From positions 1 to 8,276 of the forward strand of contig KL568575.1 in the NCBI GenBank assembly GCA_000715605.1: a stretch of DNA of 8,276 nucleotides. Direction: 5' to 3'. Source of the DNA: Streptomyces speibonae (lineage in GTDB: Bacteria; Actinomycetota; Actinomycetes; Streptomycetales; Streptomycetaceae). The position numbers and the translations under genes are program-made. How positions within the stretch are numbered: position 1 is the stretch's first letter; every line of letters begins with the position of its first letter. A model generated the notes under the pieces. It did not search any database. It saw only the letters and a list, made by a program, of their open reading frames with translations, and was not told where the DNA came from. Of this stretch, positions 4,434 through 8,276 are shown piece by piece.

Positions 4434-4850
4434 GGCTCCTCCTTCCGAGGGCTGGCCGTACGGCGCCATGCCGACGGCCGCGTTCCGGTACACCGGACGA
4501 GTGGAAGGGGTCCGTCGGCCTGTCGTGGATTCGGGCCGGTACCAGGGAGCTTGCCCGTGTGCCGACGTGGTCACCCGTCCGGTACGGAAAGTCCAGCCTC
4601 TCCCGTAGCCGTCGGCCGGGGCCATCGGTCGCGCTCCCCATCTTCCCCGGGAGCGATGCCCAAGGGAGCCGGGTTCCTCTAGGGGAGCCGCCGGGAAAAT
4701 GGGGGTTGTCACGGATGGCGCTCCGGTTGTCCGGGGGACACGCTGGATGGGGATGGCCCGCGCCGCGCCCCCGGTCCGCGGGTCCTCCCGACTCCCGACG
4801 CACCGGGAGACTCACCCGTCGGAACGGGCATGGCGAGGAGGCGGTACGGG
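4434..4850. other. long intergenic region between DUF3040 and kinase genes
   Basis: About 400 bp separate the divergent starts at 4433 and 4851. It holds a 7-bp inverted repeat CGCTCCC (4632-4638) / GGGAGCG (4649-4655); three copies of GGGAGC starting at 4649, 4664 and 4684; and the palindrome at 4728-4740. CCGGTAC occurs three times between about 4480 and 4585. No good -35/-10 pair was found for either direction, and no convincing coding sequence. Confidence 0.45.
4728..4740. promoter_or_regulatory. TGTCC-GGG-GGACA palindrome upstream of the kinase
   Basis: This is a perfect 5-bp dyad with a 3-bp centre, about 110 bp before the kinase start. NarL-type regulators often bind short imperfect palindromes in their own promoter, so it is a candidate site for the response regulator encoded downstream. 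A TTGTCA lies at 4706-4711 nearby. Assignment is inference. Confidence 0.3.
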
Positions 4851-5864
4851 GTGCCTCTGTTCTGGCGGATCTTCATGCTGAACGCCGTCGTGCTCGTCGT
4901 CGCCACGGCCCTTCTGCTGGGACCCGTCACCGTCTCCACCCCGGTCCTGCTCACCGAGGCCGCGGTCCTCGCCGTGGGCCTGGCCGCCATGCTGGTCGCC
5001 AACGCGCTGCTGCTCCGCTTCGGACTCGCGCCGCTGCAGCGTCTGACCCGCGCCATGACCACCACGGACCTGCTCCGCCCCGGGCACCGTCCCGAGGTCG
5101 GCGGGCGCGGTGAGATCGCCGACCTGATCACCACGTTCAACACCATGCTCGACCGGCTCGAGGACGAGCGCGCCACGAGCAGCGCCCGCGCGCTGTCCGC
5201 GCAGGAGGGCGAGCGCCGGCGCATCGCCCAGGAGCTGCACGACGAGGTCGGCCAGTCCCTGACCGCCGTACTGCTGCAGCTCAAGCGGGCCGCCGACCAC
5301 GCCCCGACGGAGCTGGGCGAGGAGCTGCGGCAGGTGCAGGAGACCACCCGCGCGAGCCTGGAGGAGATCCGGCGGATCGCCCGCCGGCTGCGCCCCGGGG
5401 TGCTGGACGAGCTGGGGCTGGCCAGCGCCCTCAAGGCCCTCGCCACCGAGTTCGGCGGTTCCGGCACCGGACTGGGCGTCCAGCACTGCCTCGCCGCCGA
5501 CCTGCCCGAGCTGGACCGGGAGACCGAGCTGGTCATCTACCGGGTCGCCCAGGAGGGCCTCACCAACACCGTCCGTCACTCCGGAGCGCGCCGGGCCGAG
5601 ATCGCCCTGTCCCCCGCGCCCGGCGGGGTCCTGCTGCGCGTCCGGGACGACGGCCGGGGCATCGCCGGCGCGGCGGAGGGCGCCGGCATCCGCGGCATGC
5701 GGGAGCGCGCGCTGCTCGTCGGCGCCGATCTGTCCGTGGAGCCCGGCCCCGGCGGCGGTACCGAGGTGCGGCTGGCCGTGCCCGTCCCGGCCCGGTTCCC
5801 CGCGCACGCCCTCATCCCCGTAGGAGGCCCGTCGATGCCCGCGCACGCTCCTCCGCCACCGTGA
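4851..5864 (+). CDS. two-component sensor histidine kinase, NarL/HisKA_3 type
   Basis: GTG 4851 is preferred, with GGAGG at 4837-4841 and a 9-nt spacer. ATG 4830 would add MARRRYG but has only a weak site. The N-terminus has two membrane helices (about residues 4-23 and 35-55) joined by only about ten residues, then a HAMP-like linker (PLQRLTRAM onward) and a short coiled coil. The HisKA_3 domain carries the phosphoacceptor in ELHDEVGQ (His130), including the DxxxQ phosphatase motif. The HATPase domain has an N box QEGLTNTVRHS (Asn239) and G boxes DDGRGI (266-271) and GIRGMRER (from 279). A Pro-rich tail follows. It phosphorylates the response regulator encoded directly downstream, overlapping by GTGA. 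With so little outside the membrane, it probably senses membrane state or a partner protein. The signal is unknown. Confidence 0.92.
   Translation: MPLFWRIFMLNAVVLVVATALLLGPVTVSTPVLLTEAAVLAVGLAAMLVANALLLRFGLAPLQRLTRAMTTTDLLRPGHRPEVGGRGEIADLITTFNTMLDRLEDERATSSARALSAQEGERRRIAQELHDEVGQSLTAVLLQLKRAADHAPTELGEELRQVQETTRASLEEIRRIARRLRPGVLDELGLASALKALATEFGGSGTGLGVQHCLAADLPELDRETELVIYRVAQEGLTNTVRHSGARRAEIALSPAPGGVLLRVRDDGRGIAGAAEGAGIRGMRERALLVGADLSVEPGPGGGTEVRLAVPVPARFPAHALIPVGGPSMPAHAPPPP
5821..5864 (+). promoter_or_regulatory. internal Shine-Dalgarno and mini-ORF at the kinase/regulator junction
   Basis: TAGGAGG (5821-5827) is a near-consensus Shine-Dalgarno inside the kinase gene, 7 nt before ATG 5835. 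That ATG is in the kinase frame and reads MPAHAPPPP then the TGA at 5862-5864, which overlaps the regulator's GTG 5861. Ribosomes loading here would end exactly at the regulator start and could restart, setting its level apart from the kinase. Four prolines before the stop could slow them. The effect is inferred. Confidence 0.4.
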
Positions 5865-6553
5865 CCGTTGCCACCCGACCGGAAACGCTGAACATGACCG
5901 AGCAGGCCCCCACCCGCATTCTTCTCGCCGACGACCACGCGCTGGTCCGCCGGGGGGTTCGCCTCATCCTGGACGGCGAACCGGATCTGACCGTCGTGGC
6001 CGAGGCGTCCGACGGTGTCGAAGCCCTCGAGCAGGCCCGTGAGCACCGTCCCGACCTGGCCATTCTCGACATCGCCATGCCCCGCCTGACCGGGCTGCAG
6101 GCGGCCCGTGAGCTCTCCCGCACCTCGCCGGACACGCGGATCCTCATCCTGACCATGTACGACAACGAGCAGTTCTTCTTCGAGGCGCTCGCCGCCGGCG
6201 CCTCGGGCTACGTGCTGAAGTCCGTCGCCGACCAGGACCTCGTCGAGGCGTGTCACGCCACCATGCGCGGCGAGCCGTTCCTCTACCCGGGTGCCGTCAA
6301 CGCGCTGATCCACAACTACCTCGATCTCGCGCGGGAGGGCCGGACGCTGCCGGCCAAGGCCATCACCGACCGCGAGGAGCAGATCCTCAAGCTCGTCGCC
6401 GAGGGGCACACCTCGCAGCAGATCGCCGACCTCCTGGTGATCAGCCCCAAGACGGTGGAGCGGCACCGCGCCAACCTGCTGGCCAAGCTGGGGCTCAAGG
6501 ACCGCCTGGAGCTCGCCCGCTACGCCATCCGCGTCGGTCTGATCGAACCCTGA
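5861..6553 (+). CDS. two-component response regulator, NarL/LuxR family
   Basis: This has the canonical layout for NarL-type regulators (230 aa). The receiver domain spans about residues 18-135, with acidic pair Asp24/Asp25 in LLADDHALVRRG, phosphoacceptor Asp70 in LAILDIAMPRLTG, Thr98 in LILTMYD and Lys120 in GYVLKS. A linker is followed by a LuxR helix-turn-helix at about 167-225, with TDREEQILKLVAEGHTSQQI and recognition helix SPKTVERHRANLLAKLG. The GTG at 5861 overlaps the kinase stop, implying coupling. ATG 5894 (MTEQAPTRILLADD) is an equally plausible start with GGAA upstream and would shorten it by 11 residues. It is the partner of the kinase directly upstream; its target genes cannot be read from the window. 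Confidence 0.93.
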   Translation: MTVATRPETLNMTEQAPTRILLADDHALVRRGVRLILDGEPDLTVVAEASDGVEALEQAREHRPDLAILDIAMPRLTGLQAARELSRTSPDTRILILTMYDNEQFFFEALAAGASGYVLKSVADQDLVEACHATMRGEPFLYPGAVNALIHNYLDLAREGRTLPAKAITDREEQILKLVAEGHTSQQIADLLVISPKTVERHRANLLAKLGLKDRLELARYAIRVGLIEP

Positions 6554-6671
6554 GCCCGTCGCCGCGGCAGGTCAGGGGCGCGGGCGGCACGCGGTTCATG
6601 GGGTTGTCAGACTTGACCCGGGCCGCGGCACAGCGGTCCCGCCCGCCGCCGAACCCTTCCGGAGTGCGCCG

Positions 6672-7805
6672 ATGCCCCGCCCGTACGTCCTGCTGTCCGC
6701 CGCCGTCTCCCTGGACGGCTACCTGGACGACACCGGTCCCGAGCGGCTGCTGCTGTCGAGTCCGGCCGACTTCGACCGGGTCGACGAGGTACGGGCCTGC
6801 GTGGACGCCATCCTGATCGGCGCCGGCACGATCCGCGCCGACAACCCGCGGCTGCTGGTCAACTCGCCCGAGCGGCGCGCCGCCCGCGTGGCCGGCGGCA
6901 AGGCCGAGTATCCGCTCAAGGTCACCGTCAGCGGCTCCGGCGAGCTGGACCCGGCGGCGAGGTTCTGGCACACCGGCGGCGAGAAGGTCCTCTACACCAC
7001 TGACAGGGGCGCCGAGCGCGCCCACGCCCTCGGGATCGCGGCCGACGTCGTCCCGCTCGGCCCGGAGCTCGACTGGCGGCGCCTGCTGGAGCATCTGGGC
7101 GGCGTGCGCGGGGTGCGGCGGCTGATGGTGGAGGGCGGTGGCCGGGTCCACACCCAGCTGCTCACCCAGGGCCTCGCCGACGAGCTCCAGCTGGTCCTCG
7201 CCCCGCTGTTCGTCGGCGACGCGGACGCGCCCCGGCTGTTCGGCCCCGGCTCCTACCAGGGCGGACGGCTGCGGCTCGTGGAGACCCGCCCGGTCGGCGA
7301 CGTCGTCCTGATGCGCTACGAGCCCACGGCACCCGGCACCGGAGCGCTGCCGTCCGCCGCCGACCGTCACTGGCTGGCCCTCGCCTGCGAGCTGGCCGCG
7401 CAGTGCCCGCCCTCGCGCACGGCGTTCAGCGTCGGCGCGGTGGTGGTGGCCGCGGACGGCACGGAGCTGGCGCGGGGCCACTCCCGGGAGGGCGGTGACC
7501 CGGTGGTGCACGCGGAGGAGGCCGCACTCGCCAAGGTCGATCCGGCGGATCCCCGCCTCACGGGTGCCACCGTGTACTCCAGCCTGGAGCCGTGCGCCCG
7601 GCGGGCGTCGCGGCCGGCCCCCTGTGCGCGGCTGATCCTGGACGCGGGCATCCGGCGGGTGGTCACGGCCTGGCGGGAGCCGGACACGTTCGTGGCGGGT
7701 GCCGACGGCAGCGCGGTGCTGGCGCAGGGGGGCGCCACCGTGGTCGTCCTGCCGGAGCTGGAGAACCGCGCGAAGGCCCCGAACGCCCACCTGACCGGCG
7801 ACTGA
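6672..7805 (+). CDS. RibD-like fusion: N-terminal reductase, C-terminal deaminase (377 aa)
   Basis: The ATG at 6672 follows GGAG with a 7-8 nt spacer. Residues 1-217 are a RibD C-terminal (pyrimidine reductase / DHFR-like) domain: LLSAAVSLDGYLDD, then VDAILIGAGTIRADNPRLLV, then RLMVEGGGRVHTQLL and ADELQLVLAPLFVGD. Residues 225-377 are a cytidine-deaminase-fold domain like RibD's deaminase: FSVGAVVVAADG, zinc ligand and catalytic HAE (His280, Glu282), and LEPC with Cys308 and Cys318. Canonical RibD has the deaminase first; here the order is reversed. Canonical RibD has Cys-x8-Cys, this one x9. It may act in riboflavin-type pyrimidine chemistry or on a related nucleotide; no rib genes or FMN riboswitch are adjacent, so the true substrate is open. 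Confidence 0.88.
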   Translation: MPRPYVLLSAAVSLDGYLDDTGPERLLLSSPADFDRVDEVRACVDAILIGAGTIRADNPRLLVNSPERRAARVAGGKAEYPLKVTVSGSGELDPAARFWHTGGEKVLYTTDRGAERAHALGIAADVVPLGPELDWRRLLEHLGGVRGVRRLMVEGGGRVHTQLLTQGLADELQLVLAPLFVGDADAPRLFGPGSYQGGRLRLVETRPVGDVVLMRYEPTAPGTGALPSAADRHWLALACELAAQCPPSRTAFSVGAVVVAADGTELARGHSREGGDPVVHAEEAALAKVDPADPRLTGATVYSSLEPCARRASRPAPCARLILDAGIRRVVTAWREPDTFVAGADGSAVLAQGGATVVVLPELENRAKAPNAHLTGD

Positions 7806-7842
7806 GCCGCGCCGATCGCGTGGCCCGCCGGGACGGACCGCT

Positions 7843-7861
7843 CACCGGACGAGGTCCGGTG
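7843..7861 (+). terminator. hairpin terminator after the RibD-like gene
   Basis: CACCGGAC (7843-7850) and GTCCGGTG (7854-7861) form a perfect 8-bp stem with a 3-nt GAG loop, 38 nt after the stop codon. There is no T tract, which is typical for actinobacteria. Confidence 0.65.
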
Positions 7862-8143
7862 CCAGGAGCCGGAGAACCGCCCCGCCTCCCCGTGGGTGTC
7901 GCCGAGCGCATCAGTGAGCTGGGCCGCCTGGCCGGCGGCGCCGACATCGACACACTCGCCCCCACTCTTTCGGGGCCGGGTATCTGATGTTCGCCGACCG
8001 GGCGAGCGCCTCACCGCGGACCGCCGCCGTCCGCAAGATGGTGACCACCGTCATCGCCGGCGCCTTGCGGCCACCTCGGCCGTAGGCCGGGCCGCTGGTC
8101 GGGGACGGAGGACTGGCTCGCGCAGACCCGGAGCCCGCGGCCG

Positions 8144-8186
8144 CCCGTTAACGGGTGTGCGGCAGGTCCTGCGGATGGCGTACACT
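8144..8186 (+). promoter_or_regulatory. tRNA-fMet promoter region
   Basis: A -10 box TACACT lies at 8181-8186, 11 bp before the tRNA's first base, so transcription would start close to 8193. No good -35 is seen at the expected spacing. A perfect 12-bp palindrome CCCGTTAACGGG (8144-8155) and an 11-bp one, GCAGG-T-CCTGC (8162-8172), lie in the expected upstream control area. Confidence 0.45.
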
Positions 8187-8197
8187 GGTTTCACCGA

Positions 8198-8274
8198 CGC
8201 GGGGTGGAGCAGCTCGGTAGCTCGCTGGGCTCATAACCCAGAGGTCGCAGGTTCAAATCCTGTCCCCGCTACTG
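8198..8274 (+). tRNA. initiator tRNA-fMet (anticodon CAT)
   Basis: A full cloverleaf can be drawn. The acceptor strand CGCGGGG (8198-8204) pairs with CCCCGCT (8264-8270) except at the first position. This 1-72 mismatch is a hallmark of bacterial initiator tRNA. The anticodon stem CTGGG / CCCAG carries three consecutive G-C pairs next to the loop CTCATAA, also an initiator feature, with anticodon CAT at 8232-8234. The T arm is GCAGG TTCAAAT CCTGT. The discriminator is A8271; CCA is not encoded (CTG follows). The gene ends only a few bases before the window does. Confidence 0.97.
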
Positions 8275-8276
8275 AA

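Larger units (their letters stand above)
7806..8197. other. intergenic stretch before tRNA-fMet, with possible gene remnants
   Basis: Apart from the hairpin at 7843-7861, this region holds two weak short frames on the plus strand. One (7820-7987, GTG start, no ribosome site) ends in AERISELGRLAGGADIDTLA and its TGA overlaps the ATG of the next as TGATG. That next frame (7987-8085) encodes about 32 aa with KMVTTVIAGA, which would continue as a signal-peptide-like LAATSAVG if one base were shifted near 8068. A 12-bp perfect palindrome lies at 8144-8155. I see no confident gene. Confidence 0.4.

Noticed and set aside
4434..4712. 93-residue N-terminal extension of the DUF3040 gene
   Set aside because: No ribosome site at ATG 4712 or 4469, while GTG 4433 has a strong AAGGAGG and begins at the conserved helix.
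4812..5846. Minus-strand 344-codon frame opposite the kinase
   Set aside because: It is the antisense shadow of the kinase gene, whose domains and motifs are unambiguous.
6554..6671. FMN riboswitch or clear promoter before the RibD-like gene
   Set aside because: No conserved FMN-element arms are visible. TTGACC at 6613-6618 has no -10 partner at the right spacing.
1..8276. CRISPR array or tandem repeats
   Set aside because: No regularly spaced direct repeats of 20-40 bp were seen anywhere in the window.

Overview
The window looks like Streptomyces chromosome (or a close relative). Base composition is very GC-rich with G/C in third codon positions. Sporulation-type gene content (a rodlin-family protein), a DUF3040 membrane protein and an actinobacterial initiator tRNA support this. 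It splits into two parts at about 3230.

Positions 1-3230 look like the right-hand end of an integrated mobile element or decayed prophage. It carries a small CxxH/CxxC putative zinc protein (minus), a GntR-type stand-alone winged helix regulator (plus), a 107-aa protein of unknown function (plus), a 226-aa protein of unknown function (minus), an XRE-HTH plus DUF5919-like regulator (plus), and a phage-type pair on the minus strand: a tail-fibre-like C-terminal fragment and a coupled 62-aa protein. Between the DUF5919 gene and the phage pair, a 196-nt nested inverted repeat (2397-2592, 62 Watson-Crick pairs by hand count) fills almost the whole space between two convergent stop codons. At 3201-3230 there is a tRNA 3' end (T arm plus acceptor strand) without the rest of a tRNA. 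This is the classic scar of site-specific integration at a tRNA gene. The tail-fibre frame runs right up to this scar and has no start codon on the element side, so the phage gene was cut there.

Positions 3231-8276 look like ordinary core chromosome: a short secreted rodlin homologue, a 116-aa protein of unknown function, a convergent DUF3040 membrane protein, a two-component system (NarL-type histidine kinase and response regulator overlapping by GTGA), a reversed-order RibD-like fusion (reductase domain first, deaminase domain second), and a tRNA-fMet at the right edge. Hairpins that could act as terminators follow the rodlin gene, the convergent pair and the RibD-like gene.

Regulation visible in the sequence: a near-perfect 20-bp palindrome sits between the zinc-protein gene and the GntR gene and covers the -35 of a good minus-strand promoter, so the GntR protein probably controls its divergent neighbour. 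The 226-aa and DUF5919 genes also diverge from a short shared control region. The kinase has two membrane segments joined by only about ten residues, which suggests it senses a signal in or at the membrane.
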